The notes beneath the pieces are model-generated. The model saw only the letters and a list, made by a program, of their open reading frames with translations. It was not told the DNA's origin and made no database searches. Below are positions 28,931 to 37,413 of a stretch of DNA of 64,000 nucleotides, in pieces. The stretch is from Neisseria mucosa (GTDB lineage Bacteria; Pseudomonadota; Gammaproteobacteria; Burkholderiales; Neisseriaceae). How positions within the stretch are numbered: the stretch's first letter is position 1; each line of letters starts with the position of its first letter. Position numbers and translations under genes: made by a program. The stretch covers positions 124,001 to 188,000 of the forward strand of contig CP028150.1 in assembly GCA_003028315.1 (NCBI GenBank). Reading direction: 5' to 3'.

Positions 28931-29974
28931 ATGAAGATGCAAGCAGTTGTTGTGAATCAAAATGTAGCAGGTGATGTAGAAGTTGTAGAACGCGAAGTAC
29001 GCCCGTTGGAATACGGCGAGGCGTTGGTTGAAGTCGAATGTTGCGGCGTGTGCCATACCGACCTGCACGTTGCGGCGGGCGACTACGGCGAAAAACCGGG
29101 ACGCGTGTTGGGACACGAAGGCATCGGTATCGTCAAAGAAGTTGCTCCGGGCGCGAATGCACTGAAAGTCGGCGACCGCGTCAGCATCGCATGGTTGTTC
29201 CAAAGCTGCGGTTCGTGCGAATACTGTAATACCGGCCGCGAAACCTTGTGTCGTTCCGTATTGAACGCAGGCTACACCGCCGACGGCGGCATGGCGACCC
29301 ACTGTATCGTCGATGCAGACTACGCCGTCAAAGTACCCGACGGCCTCGACCCTGCGCAAGCTTCCAGCATTACCTGCGCCGGCGTAACCACTTACAAAGG
29401 CGTGAAAGTTTCCGGCGTGCGTCCGGGACAATGGATTGCCATTTACGGTGCGGGCGGTTTGGGTAACTTGGGTGTCCAATACGCGAAAAAAGTATTCGGC
29501 GCACACGTCGTCGCCATCGACATCAACGATGAAAAACTGGCATTCGCTAAAGAAAGCGGCGCTGATTTAGTCATCAACGCCGCCAAAGAAGACGCTGCCA
29601 AAGTGATTCAGGAAAAAACCGGCGGTGCACACGCAGCCGTTGTCACCGCCGTATCCGCCGCCGCGTTCAATTCTGCCGTGGACTGCGTCCGTGCAGGCGG
29701 CCGCGTCGTTGCCATTGGTCTGCCGCCCGAATCTATGGACTTGTCCATCCCGCGTCTGGTCTTGGACGGCATCGAAGTGGTCGGCTCGCTGGTCGGTACG
29801 CGCAAAGACTTGGAAGAAGCCTTCCAATTCGGCGCAGAAGGCTTGGTCGTACCGAAAGTCCAACTGCGTGCTTTGGACGAAGCTCCGGCGATTTTCCAAG
29901 AAATGCGCGAAGGCAAAATCACCGGCCGCATGGTTATCGACATGAAAAAAGAATGCGGCTGCGGTCATCATTAA
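28931..29974 (+). CDS. adhP: zinc-dependent alcohol dehydrogenase, AdhP type
   Basis: 347 residues from the ATG at 28931, which follows AAGGAGAACACC. The catalytic-zinc segment [19 protein letters not shown], the four-cysteine structural-zinc loop [16 protein letters not shown] and the NAD-binding turn [15 protein letters not shown] are all present. The C-terminus ends ECGCGHH, also metal-rich. The AdhP group oxidises ethanol and propanol or reduces the aldehydes with NAD. It is paired divergently with an aldehyde dehydrogenase gene and closed by a DUS hairpin. Confidence 0.93.
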   Translation: MKMQAVVVNQNVAGDVEVVEREVRPLEYGEALVEVECCGVCHTDLHVAAGDYGEKPGRVLGHEGIGIVKEVAPGANALKVGDRVSIAWLFQSCGSCEYCNTGRETLCRSVLNAGYTADGGMATHCIVDADYAVKVPDGLDPAQASSITCAGVTTYKGVKVSGVRPGQWIAIYGAGGLGNLGVQYAKKVFGAHVVAIDINDEKLAFAKESGADLVINAAKEDAAKVIQEKTGGAHAAVVTAVSAAAFNSAVDCVRAGGRVVAIGLPPESMDLSIPRLVLDGIEVVGSLVGTRKDLEEAFQFGAEGLVVPKVQLRALDEAPAIFQEMREGKITGRMVIDMKKECGCGHH

Positions 29975-29998
29975 TTTGATGTAGGCAGTTGAATAAAA

Positions 29999-30037
29999 AG
30001 GTCGTCTGAAACCTTGTTTTGGGGTTTCAGACGACCT
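29999..30037. terminator. inverted DUS pair between convergent adhP and lipoprotein genes
   Basis: AGGTCGTCTGAA (29999-30010) and TTCAGACGACCT (30026-30037) around a 15-base loop, with A- and T-runs outside. It can serve both genes. Confidence 0.9.
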
Positions 30038-30060
30038 TTTGATAAGAACTTCAGACAGGA

Positions 30061-30408
30061 TTATTCGATGATTTCGGTGAAGACGACGGTTTTGCCGCCG
30101 CGGGTAAGCGTGGCGAAGCCGTCCTGAAGCTGCCATATTGTGCTTGCATTGCGGTATTCCGTGGTTTTGGTCATCGAATGGGTTTGCGTCAGTTTTTCGA
30201 CCGTACTTCCCTGACGCAGTTCGACCGTCATCGGGCTGTTGCTGTTGACGTAGATGGCGGAGATGCGGCTGCCGTCGGCGGCTTGGTAGCGGATGGCGTT
30301 GTTTTGCGCTTCGGCGACGACGGCGAGAGGGGCATCGGGGCGAACGGCTTTATACGAACCGCAGGCGGTACACAGTCCGAGCAACAGCAGGAGGGCGTAT
30401 CTCTTCAT
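30061..30408 (-). CDS. small lipoprotein with an MliC-like domain
   Basis: 115 residues with a lipobox ending LCTAC, so Cys16 should be lipidated. The mature part, IRYQAADGSRISAIYVNSNS followed by MTVEL and TEYRNASTIWQLQDGFATL, has the strand pattern of MliC/PliC C-type lysozyme inhibitors (also the fold of the neisserial adhesin complex protein). It lacks the family's usual paired cysteines, so inhibition of lysozyme is not assured. It starts 6 bp after the zinc-finger gene and shares its transcript. Confidence 0.7.
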   Translation of the reverse strand: MKRYALLLLLGLCTACGSYKAVRPDAPLAVVAEAQNNAIRYQAADGSRISAIYVNSNSPMTVELRQGSTVEKLTQTHSMTKTTEYRNASTIWQLQDGFATLTRGGKTVVFTEIIE

Positions 30409-30414
30409 AGCGTC

Positions 30415-30606
30415 TCAATAATGGTGGTGGGGAATGTGGCCTTCGAGATGGTAACGCGTCCCGCAGTAGGGGCATTCGATGTCGCTGTCGGACTGAATCG
30501 GGAGGAAGACGCGCGGATGACCGTTCCAAGTTTCGTGGTTGGGGCCGGAGCAGTGCAGCGGCAGGTCTTTGGGGTAGATAATGACGGTTTCGGTGTTTGC
30601 GTTCAT
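30415..30606 (-). CDS. zf-CHCC domain protein (NDUFS6-like zinc finger)
   Basis: 63 residues. The zinc ligands fit the CHCC pattern: LHCSGPNHETWNGHPRVFL, then IECPYCGTRYHLEGH. Such short proteins are related to the C-terminal zinc domain of mitochondrial complex I subunit NDUFS6; their bacterial role is not established. It is first of a two-gene unit with the lipoprotein gene. Confidence 0.85.
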   Translation of the reverse strand: MNANTETVIIYPKDLPLHCSGPNHETWNGHPRVFLPIQSDSDIECPYCGTRYHLEGHIPHHHY

Positions 30607-30710
30607 GATTTTTCCTTGGTAAGTCCGACCTTATTGTACGATATATCGCCTGTTTGTGCAGCGCAAAAGGTCGTCTGAAAATGGGTTTTGGTTTGATAAT
30701 GCTTTGGTTA

Positions 30711-30867
30711 TATAGTGGATTAAATTTAAATCAGGACAAGGCGACGAAGCCGCAGACAGTACAGACAGTACGGAACCGATTCACTTGGTGCTTCAGCACC
30801 TTAGAGAATCGTTCTCTTTGAGCTAAGGCGAGGCAACGCCGTACCGGTTTAAAATTAATCCACTATA
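30711..30867 (+). repeat. Correia repeat enclosed element, full 157-bp form
   Basis: It runs from TATAGTGGATTAAATTTAAA to TTAATCCACTATA and contains the central segment GATTCACTTGGTGCTTCAGC followed by GAGAATCGTTCTCT, which in Correia elements includes an IHF-type site. Its right boundary creates TATAAT (30864-30869), 55 bp before dmp19. A copy in the opposite orientation lies at 32296-32452. Confidence 0.95.
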
Positions 30868-30924
30868 ATGCGGTTTTTATGATGAATTAGCTTTAAATCG
30901 CTTTATTTTCAAACGGGCTTTAAC

Positions 30925-31419
30925 ATGACGACACTTTTCCGGCAGGATGATTTGAACCCTCAAGACGCTGCAGAATTTCTCTACACATTGAGCGCGGCGT
31001 ATTTGGATTATACGGATGCGGCAGGCGATGAGGAAATGCGGTGTTTGAACGACGAGCAGCACACGCTGACGGCTTACTGCTATTTGGACAGCCAAGTGCA
31101 GGAGGGCGGCTTTGTGCAACTGATTGCGGCGGGTTACGGCGAATATGTGTTCCATAACCCCGTCGCCGACAGCCTGCGCCGCTGGCGGATTAAACCGACA
31201 CCTAAGATTTTGGATAAGGCAAAGGCTTTATACGGGCGGGACGGCGCAAAAATCGAGGAAATGGCGGACAGAGGGGCATCTTTGGACGAGATTCGTGCTA
31301 AGTTTCCCGATTTTGAGGAATTGGACGGCGAATATTACGAAATCGCGGACGACGATATGGCGGCGGCTGTGGCGTATGTGTTGGCAAATTGGGAGAAGTT
31401 TGCGGAGATCGCGGATTGA
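30925..31419 (+). CDS. dmp19: DMP19 family DNA-mimic protein (DUF4375)
   Basis: 164 residues. I count about 34 Asp/Glu against about 15 Lys/Arg, with acidic patches such as DFEELDGEYYEIADDDM. The family stretch is QEGGFVQLIAAGYGEYVF. In N. meningitidis DMP19 copies DNA charge and binds the repressor NHTF, relieving its repression; that comes from my knowledge of the family, not from this sequence. The gene sits alone after a full Correia element and before convergent recO. Confidence 0.85.
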   Translation: MTTLFRQDDLNPQDAAEFLYTLSAAYLDYTDAAGDEEMRCLNDEQHTLTAYCYLDSQVQEGGFVQLIAAGYGEYVFHNPVADSLRRWRIKPTPKILDKAKALYGRDGAKIEEMADRGASLDEIRAKFPDFEELDGEYYEIADDDMAAAVAYVLANWEKFAEIAD

Positions 31420-31484
31420 TGTGCGCGGTATGCTTTTGATTTTCCGCATCAGTATGAAACTAAGAGAAAAAATCGAAATTTAAA

Positions 31485-31496
31485 AGGTCGTCTGAA
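31485..31496 (+). repeat. single DUS between convergent dmp19 and recO
   Basis: AGGTCGTCTGAA just before the recO stop at 31502. No inverted partner lies within 100 bp, so it is an uptake signal more than a terminator. Confidence 0.85.
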
Positions 31497-31501
31497 AAGG
31501 A

Positions 31502-32242
31502 TTAAATACCGAAACTGAATTGCTGGAGCTGTTGCAAAACCTGTCTGGATTTAATGCCTTCGGGCAGGAGGTTGTCAATCAGCAGGCGCGTGATTTTTAG
31601 CGACTGTCCGAGACTTTCGGGGTGGGTGAAATCGCCTTCGCGCAACTGAATCAAGATGTCGCCGCTGACGGCAACACCATGGTTGCGCGGATTGAAGCGT
31701 TCAGCTTCTTCGATCGGGACAACCGCGTTTTCAGGCGTCAGCCAGTAGGTTTCTTCGGCGCGGATTGCTTCGCCGTTGCCATCGTGGAACAAATCGGGCG
31801 CGAATCCCAAACGGGTAAGTAAAGCCCATTCGAAACGCCGCAGCGCAGCGGTATGGCTGTTTTCACCGCATACCGCCCGCATCACTGCTTCCAGAGCGTC
31901 GTAAAGCTCGGGTATCGGGTCTTCGCGAGCCGTCAGTTTGAGCATTAGTTCGTTGATATACAGACCGCTGAACAAAGCCCTGCCTTGCGGCTGCGGCCAG
32001 CCGCCTATCCACTCTGCACGATGCAGCGTTTTCAACTCTTGCGAACCGTACCAAGAGGCGCTGACCGGTACAAACGGCACCAATACGCCGCGCAACTCGC
32101 TCTGCCGCTTGCGCGCACTTCTCGCCAGTAAAGCCACGCGCCCGTAACGGCGACTGAACACTTCCACCCATAAACTGCTCTCGCGCCAAGGGGCAGAAGC
32201 AAGCAGGAAGACGGGTTCGTGGTTGATACGCTGGTTGGTCAT
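31502..32242 (-). CDS. recO: DNA repair protein RecO
   Basis: 246 residues. It has the N-terminal OB fold of RecO (PVFLLASAPWRESSLWVEVF, then YGRVALLARSARKRQSELRG) and the helical C-terminal domain (ALRRFEWALLTRLGF). RecO loads RecA onto SSB-coated single strands with RecR in the RecF pathway. The usual zinc-binding cysteines of Gram-positive RecO are absent, as in other proteobacteria. It lies between DMP19 and a Correia element. Confidence 0.92.
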   Translation of the reverse strand: MTNQRINHEPVFLLASAPWRESSLWVEVFSRRYGRVALLARSARKRQSELRGVLVPFVPVSASWYGSQELKTLHRAEWIGGWPQPQGRALFSGLYINELMLKLTAREDPIPELYDALEAVMRAVCGENSHTAALRRFEWALLTRLGFAPDLFHDGNGEAIRAEETYWLTPENAVVPIEEAERFNPRNHGVAVSGDILIQLREGDFTHPESLGQSLKITRLLIDNLLPEGIKSRQVLQQLQQFSFGI

Positions 32243-32295
32243 GGGCAGTTGGCGTTGCTGGGGAAGGGTGGAAAAGGGCGGTTGATTGTATGGTG

Positions 32296-32452
32296 TATAG
32301 TGGATTAACTTTAAACCGGTACGGCGTTGCCTCGCCTTAGCTCAAAGAGAACGATTCTCTAAGGTGCTGAAGCACCAAGTGAATCGGTTCCGTACTATCT
32401 GTACTGTCTGCGGCTTCGTCGCCTTGTCCTGATTTAAATTTAATCCACTATA
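32296..32452 (-). repeat. Correia repeat enclosed element, 157-bp form, inverted relative to 30711
   Basis: It has the same ends (TATAGTGGATTAA / TTAATCCACTATA), but the internal segment reads in the reverse order (CGCCTTAGCTCAAAGAGAAC first). It equals the copy at 30711-30867 in length and closely matches it in sequence, so the two form a long inverted repeat around dmp19 and recO. Confidence 0.95.
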
Positions 32453-32522
32453 TTTTACCAAAGCGGGCAGGGGTCGTCTGAAAATATTGGACGGGTGTCG
32501 ATTTGTTAAAACGATAATCCTA

Positions 32523-32560
32523 AGGTCGTCTGAAACTGCTTTTTGGCGTTTCAGACGACC
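32523..32560. terminator. inverted DUS pair after ybaB
   Basis: AGGTCGTCTGAA (32523-32534) and TTCAGACGACCT (32549-32560), 24 bp beyond the leftward ybaB stop. Confidence 0.87.
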
Positions 32561-32583
32561 TTTATTTGCTTTGCGGCGCGGGT

Positions 32584-32919
32584 TTAACGGAAGAAGTCGC
32601 CCATGCCTGCGGGCAGGCCTTGGGTGAATGCACCCATGGTTTTGTTGGTGGTTTCTTCGGCTTTTTCAGAAGCGGCGTTGATGGCGGCGAGCACCAAATC
32701 TTCGAGCATTTCTTTGTCGTCTGCGGCTTCTTGAATCAGGTCGGGGCTGATTTCGAGTTTGCGCACGACGTGGGCGCAGGTCATGACGACTTTAACCAAG
32801 CCGTTGCCTGCTTCGCCTTCTACTTCGGTCTCGGCAAGTTTCGCTTGCGCTTTTTTCATGTTTTCCTGCATTTGCTGCGCCTGTTTCATCAGGCCGCCTA
32901 ATCCGGCTTTTCCGAACAT
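32584..32919 (-). CDS. ybaB: YbaB/EbfC nucleoid-associated protein
   Basis: 111 residues. [21 protein letters not shown] and the following [20 protein letters not shown] are the family core. It forms a tweezer-like dimer that binds DNA. It lies downstream of dnaX in the same direction, the common dnaX-ybaB arrangement, though recR is not next. A DUS hairpin separates the two genes. Confidence 0.94.
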   Translation of the reverse strand: MFGKAGLGGLMKQAQQMQENMKKAQAKLAETEVEGEAGNGLVKVVMTCAHVVRKLEISPDLIQEAADDKEMLEDLVLAAINAASEKAEETTNKTMGAFTQGLPAGMGDFFR

Positions 32920-32977
32920 ATTTAAAACTCCTGTGGTTGAATCGTTAAGGTTATGGGGTCATACCGTTTGGTGTGAA

Positions 32978-33016
32978 GGGTCGTCTGAAAGCGGGTTGAC
33001 GGTTTTCAGACGACCT
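32978..33016. terminator. inverted DUS pair between dnaX and ybaB
   Basis: GGGTCGTCTGAA (32978-32989, first base differs) pairs with TTCAGACGACCT (33005-33016). It may attenuate read-through from dnaX into ybaB. Confidence 0.8.
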
Positions 33017-33059
33017 GAATGTTTATGTATCCGAAGGGAAACGGAAGTTTTCGATGCCG

Positions 33060-35240
33060 TTATTCCGCTTGCTCCGCCAGTTCCAAAGAATCGGGCTGCC
33101 ATTGGGCTTCGAAAACTTTTAAAACCTGACGCGCGGTTTCGTCGGCTTCGAGCAAATCCTGTGCCTGCTGCCTGCCTTCGAGCTGGAGGCGTTGGCGGCG
33201 CATGGTCGGGGTTTCCCAACCTGCATCGTCGCGCCATGGTTCGGTTTGCAATTTCAACGGCAGGCCGTAGGCTTCGGCAAGCGTGTTTTTGATTTTGTCG
33301 AGCCGCTCTTTGTTGGCGGTGGCGCGGGCTTCGTCGGTCAGCGACAGCATCATCAGATGGCTGCCTGCGTCGTAGTGCGTCCATGCGGCGTGTTGCGCCA
33401 GCATTTGCGCGGCGCCGAGCTTGCGGGCGAAGTGTCGGACGATTGCCGCCCAGTTTTCAGTAGAAAACTCGGGCAGCGGGGCGAACTGCGTGCCGTCTTC
33501 GTCGTCGCTGTCTTCTTCGGCTTCCGATTCTGCTTCTGCCGTATCGGCAGGGACGGCGTGTTCCCAATCCGGCGGCGGGGGCATTTCCGCGCTATCCGCT
33601 ACAGGGTAGTCATGCTCGGGCGAACCGTAATCGTAGAAAGGCTCTGCGGGAGCTTCATGCACAAATGCTTCTGCTTCCACGGTTTCTTCAATCGGGGTCG
33701 TCTGAATAGGGTTTTCAGACGACGTTTGAGACAAGGAAACGTCGGCTTCGTTGTTTGCTGCCCCGTAATCGGAAACTTGGTTTTCAGACGACGTTTCGGC
33801 TTGAGGGGTCGTCTGAAACGGCGTTTCTGCTTCGTTTGCGGACGGAGTGTTTGTCTCTGCTGCGTCAGAGGTCGTCTGAACGCTCGCATCCGCCGTTTGC
33901 ACAGGCGTGTCCGATACGGTTTCCACATCGCTCGGCGCGTCTTCCCAAGGTGGAACGTCGTTGTTTCCTTGAGTTGAAATCGGTTCGGCAACCTTGTTTT
34001 CAGACGACGTTGCAGGCGTGGAGGTCGTCCGAACGGGTGGTTTGGCGGCTTCAGACTGGGGAAGTTGCAAAGGCTTTTTTGCGGTATGGACACCCGTTTC
34101 GGCAGAATGCAGCTCGGTATTTTCGATATGTCCGCCAACGTCGTGCGCATCCGCTGCCAACGGGGCAAACGCAAGCATACGCAGCAGGGTCATGACGAAG
34201 CCAGCGTATTCGTCGGGCGCAAGGCTCAAATCCTGTTTGCCGTGGATAGTGCATTGATAATAAAGCTGGATTTGTTCGCCGCTGAGTGCCTGGCTTAGTT
34301 GCAACAGGGTTTCGCGCTCAGGGTCGTCGTGTGCCAAAGCGGAAGGAACCGCCTGTATCAAGGCGAGGCGTTGCAACAGCATGGCAAGTTCGCTCAACGC
34401 GCTGTCAAAGCCGATGGCGCGCGCCGCCATTTCCTGCGCTTTCGCCAGCAGGGCTTCGCCGTCTTGGTTGACGATGCCCGCCAGCAGTTCGTACAGATAT
34501 TGCTTGTCCACCGCGCCTATCATTTGGCGGACGTCTTGTTCGGCAACGCTGCCCGAACCCATGGCAATGGCTTGGTCGAGCAGGCTCAGGGCATCGCGCA
34601 TCGAGCCTGCGGCGGCACGGCCTAAAAGTTGCAGGGCGGCGGGTTCGTAGGCGATGTTTTCGTTGTTTAAAACATGGGCAAGGTGGTCGGCAACCTGTTG
34701 CGAAGTCATGTTGCGCAAGACAAATTGCAGGCAGCGGCTCAAAACGGTAATGGGGACTTTGTGCGGATCGGTGGTCGCAAGGATGAATTTGACGTGTTCG
34801 GGCGGCTCTTCCAGCGTTTTCAGCATGGCGTTGAACGCGCTTTTGGAGAGCATATGTACTTCGTCGATGATATAGACTTTGTATTTGCCGGCGGTCGGCG
34901 CGTATTGGGCGTTTTCCAATACTTCGCGGATGTTGTCGATGCCGGTATTGGAGGCGGCGTCGATTTCCAGCAGGTCAACGTAGCGTCCGGTGTCGATTTG
35001 CGTACAGCTTTGGCACACGCCGCAAGGTTCGCCGTGTTGCGCGTTTTCGCAGTTCAGGCTTTTCGCCAGAATACGGGCGATGGTGGTTTTCCCGACCCCG
35101 CGCGTACCGGTCAGCAGGTAGGCATGGTGAAGGCGGCCTTCGTCCAGCGCGTTGCGCAAGGCTTTGACGACATGTTCCTGACCGACTAAATCGGCAAAGG
35201 TTTTCGGACGCCATTTACGGGCAAGAACTTGATAAGCCAT
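33060..35240 (-). CDS. dnaX: DNA polymerase III gamma/tau subunit
   Basis: 726 residues, full tau length. The clamp-loader ATPase has Walker A LTGTRGVGKTTIARI, the zinc cysteines CENAQHGEPCGVCQSC, Walker B YIIDEVHMLS and the SRC motif VLSRCLQFVLR. Domain III follows to about residue 365. A long acidic Ser/Thr/Pro/Glu linker (about 370-590) leads to the tau C-terminal domain (FAPLPEFSTENWAAIVRHF), which contacts DnaE. Six exact DUS cores and one degenerate one lie in the linker DNA (33697-34033), writing repeated SSEN and QTT peptides. I saw no obvious slippery site for a short gamma form. Confidence 0.95.
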   Translation of the reverse strand: MAYQVLARKWRPKTFADLVGQEHVVKALRNALDEGRLHHAYLLTGTRGVGKTTIARILAKSLNCENAQHGEPCGVCQSCTQIDTGRYVDLLEIDAASNTGIDNIREVLENAQYAPTAGKYKVYIIDEVHMLSKSAFNAMLKTLEEPPEHVKFILATTDPHKVPITVLSRCLQFVLRNMTSQQVADHLAHVLNNENIAYEPAALQLLGRAAAGSMRDALSLLDQAIAMGSGSVAEQDVRQMIGAVDKQYLYELLAGIVNQDGEALLAKAQEMAARAIGFDSALSELAMLLQRLALIQAVPSALAHDDPERETLLQLSQALSGEQIQLYYQCTIHGKQDLSLAPDEYAGFVMTLLRMLAFAPLAADAHDVGGHIENTELHSAETGVHTAKKPLQLPQSEAAKPPVRTTSTPATSSENKVAEPISTQGNNDVPPWEDAPSDVETVSDTPVQTADASVQTTSDAAETNTPSANEAETPFQTTPQAETSSENQVSDYGAANNEADVSLSQTSSENPIQTTPIEETVEAEAFVHEAPAEPFYDYGSPEHDYPVADSAEMPPPPDWEHAVPADTAEAESEAEEDSDDEDGTQFAPLPEFSTENWAAIVRHFARKLGAAQMLAQHAAWTHYDAGSHLMMLSLTDEARATANKERLDKIKNTLAEAYGLPLKLQTEPWRDDAGWETPTMRRQRLQLEGRQQAQDLLEADETARQVLKVFEAQWQPDSLELAEQAE

Positions 35241-35269
35241 AAGGTTTTCTCTGCTGGAAATAAATCGGA

Positions 35270-35309
35270 AGGTCGTCTGAAAAGTGGTTGAACGCCTTTC
35301 AGACGACCT
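35270..35309. terminator. inverted DUS pair upstream of dnaX
   Basis: AGGTCGTCTGAA (35270-35281) and TTCAGACGACCT (35298-35309) lie 30 bp before the dnaX start, in its leader. No gene ends here on either strand, so attenuation or uptake is more likely than simple termination. Confidence 0.7.
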
Positions 35310-35438
35310 TGGAAAATGATGGGTATTTTAGCATTTTTTTGATTTTTATTAAGGATTTTCTGTCTGCATATCAGGAAAGGCGCGTGTATATTCGTTAGAA
35401 TATTACAAAATCTAAAATATCTTGAAGAACAAATCACT

Positions 35439-36152
35439 ATGTCTGAAATCATCTTACGCAATCATTCCGCATCCATGCAGATAAACACCCTGGGCGCATA
35501 TGTGGACAATTTGGTTTTACACGGTCGAGAAGTGTTATTCCCGAAAACCAGCGTCCAAGTCGGCACTGACACAAAATTACGCGGCGGGATGCACGTCTGC
35601 CTGCCGTAGTTCGGGCCGGACAGTAAAAACCATTTGGCGCAACACGGTTTCGGCAGAACCTCTACTTGGCAAATCCGTTATCAAAACGAATCGGATGTCG
35701 GCTTGAGATTAATCAGTACGGCAAAGGGCTACGAAAACGTCGAGTGGCTGCTGGATTACAGCCTGCCGAACGAAAACGAAGCAGTCGCCACGCTGACCGT
35801 CTGCAATTACGGCGACGCGCCCGTGCGCACTTCACCCGGTTTCCATCCCTATTTCCCCGCCGTCGGCACCCAATTCGATTTCAACGGCGCACCCTACGAC
35901 GCCGACTATATCGCACACACGGAATTTGTCGCTTCACCGTCGGATACACATGTTGCGTTTGACGGACTGAAACTCGACATCCGAACGCAAAACCTGCCCG
36001 TTTACGCGCTTTGGAGCGACCGAAACGGACAATACACCTGCGCAGAGCCTACCGCCAAAGGCAACGCCTTTTTATCGCCTGCGCGCGGTGGGCAGTTTGT
36101 CTCGGGGCATGGCAAAAAGCGTTACGGCATGAAAATCCGTTTGATTGCTTGA
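35439..36152 (+). pseudogene. aldose 1-epimerase family protein broken by one nonsense codon
   Basis: The frame starts MSEIILRNHSASMQINTLGA at 35439 and would run 237 codons to GKKRYGMKIRLIA, but codon 57 (35607-35609) is TAG in the context HVCLP-stop-FGPD. Family members have Gln or Trp there, so one C-to-T change (CAG to TAG) explains it. The rest of the frame is intact (FHPYFPAVG with the catalytic-site His, SGHGKKRYG). The family interconverts sugar anomers. The decay is recent, or the stop is suppressed, or a sequencing error is present. Confidence 0.85.
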
Positions 36153-36185
36153 ATTTGGAGTGGATTTGTTTCAGGCCCTCAAATA

Positions 36186-36214
36186 AAAAACCACCTTGGA
36201 GAAGGTGGTTTTTA
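36186..36214. terminator. bidirectional intrinsic terminator
   Basis: AAAACCACCTT-GGAG-AAGGTGGTTTTT lies between the epimerase pseudogene and convergent mltB. A-run and T-run flanks let it work in both directions. It contains no DUS. Confidence 0.9.
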
Positions 36215-36218
36215 AACA

Positions 36219-37301
36219 TTACAAACCGTTGTTGTTGATTGCATTCGCAATGTCGCGCACGGCGGTAACATACATTCGGCTGTTGTTATACTGCCAAACC
36301 GTATAGAAATTATTCAGACCGAGATAATATTCAAATACGCCCGGACTAGTTTCCAAGCTGAATAAAACGGCTTTCTCATTGTCGGCAACCGCTTTTTGCG
36401 GAACCACGCCCATCGCTTTGAAATCGGCAACAGTACGGTTCAATGCGGTTTTTTCATCAATGATGGCTTTTAAATCGGGCGTAATTGTCAGATTGACGGG
36501 AACAATCATTTTGCCGCCTGTTTTCCAACCGTGCTGCTTCATATAATTGGCAACAGAGGCGGCAACGTCGCCGATATTGTTCCAAATATCACGGTGTCCG
36601 TCGCCATCATAATCGACCGCCCATTTGCGATAGCTCGAAGGCATGAATTGCGGCATCCCCATCGCGCCCGCATAGCTGCCTTTGAAGTCAAAAACGTTCT
36701 CTTTTTCTTCTTTCGCCATCAGCAAAAGCTCAATCAGCTCGTTTTGGAAAAACTCGGCGCGACGCGGATAATCAAAACCCAAGGTACTCAAAGCATCGGC
36801 AACGCGGAAGCTGCCCGTGTTTTTACCGTAGTTGGTTTCAATGCCGATAATCGCCACAATCAGCTCGGCAGGTACGCCGTATTTGCGTGCCACATCATCG
36901 ATAACGGCACGGTTGGCAGCGTAAAACTGTTTGCCGCCGTTAAATTTCGTCGCGCCGGAGTTGCCCGTGCGGAATTCATACCAAGGGCGGGAAGTTGACG
37001 GGCGGTACATGATATTGATGATATTGCCCTTGTAAACCACGCCATTAAAAAAGTTTTGCAGCTCGGCTTCTGTAAACTGCTTTTTCGCTGCCTCATAACG
37101 GATAAACTGGCGGACATTGGTATTGGCATTAAAGCCGCTGCTGGCAACCGATTCCGCAGCAGAATCAAAAGCAGGACGCTGGTTTTTGCTTTGATTGATC
37201 GGCTCAACCGTTTTAGCAGACTCAACGTTTGTTTTGGTTGTATTGCAAGCAACAAGCAGCAACGCAGTTGATATCGCAAGAGAAGGAATAAGTTTTTTCA
37301 T
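36219..37301 (-). CDS. mltB: membrane-bound lytic murein transglycosylase B
   Basis: 360 residues from the ATG at 37299-37301. The lipoprotein signal ends LLLVAC with Cys19, so the enzyme is anchored to the outer membrane. The catalytic Glu155 lies in IIGIETNYGKNTGSF, typical of the SltB/MltB family, and GAMGMPQFMPSSYRKWAVDYDGDGH follows in two parts as the substrate-groove motif. It cleaves peptidoglycan to 1,6-anhydro-muropeptides. It follows the ribosomal operon after a DUS terminator. Confidence 0.94.
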   Translation of the reverse strand: MKKLIPSLAISTALLLVACNTTKTNVESAKTVEPINQSKNQRPAFDSAAESVASSGFNANTNVRQFIRYEAAKKQFTEAELQNFFNGVVYKGNIINIMYRPSTSRPWYEFRTGNSGATKFNGGKQFYAANRAVIDDVARKYGVPAELIVAIIGIETNYGKNTGSFRVADALSTLGFDYPRRAEFFQNELIELLLMAKEEKENVFDFKGSYAGAMGMPQFMPSSYRKWAVDYDGDGHRDIWNNIGDVAASVANYMKQHGWKTGGKMIVPVNLTITPDLKAIIDEKTALNRTVADFKAMGVVPQKAVADNEKAVLFSLETSPGVFEYYLGLNNFYTVWQYNNSRMYVTAVRDIANAINNNGL

Positions 37302-37346
37302 ATCTGAATTTATAGTCACTAAGGAAGTAGTCTTAATTATGCAAAA

Positions 37347-37399
37347 AGGTCGTCTGAAAGACGGTAGGAATATACATTCCATTCCCTTTCAGACGACCT
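37347..37399. terminator. inverted DUS pair ending the rpsF-rplI operon
   Basis: AGGTCGTCTGAAAG (from 37347) and CTTTCAGACGACCT (to 37399) around a 25-base loop, 15 bp beyond the leftward rplI stop. Confidence 0.87.
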
Positions 37400-37413
37400 T
37401 TTAAGACTGTCTA

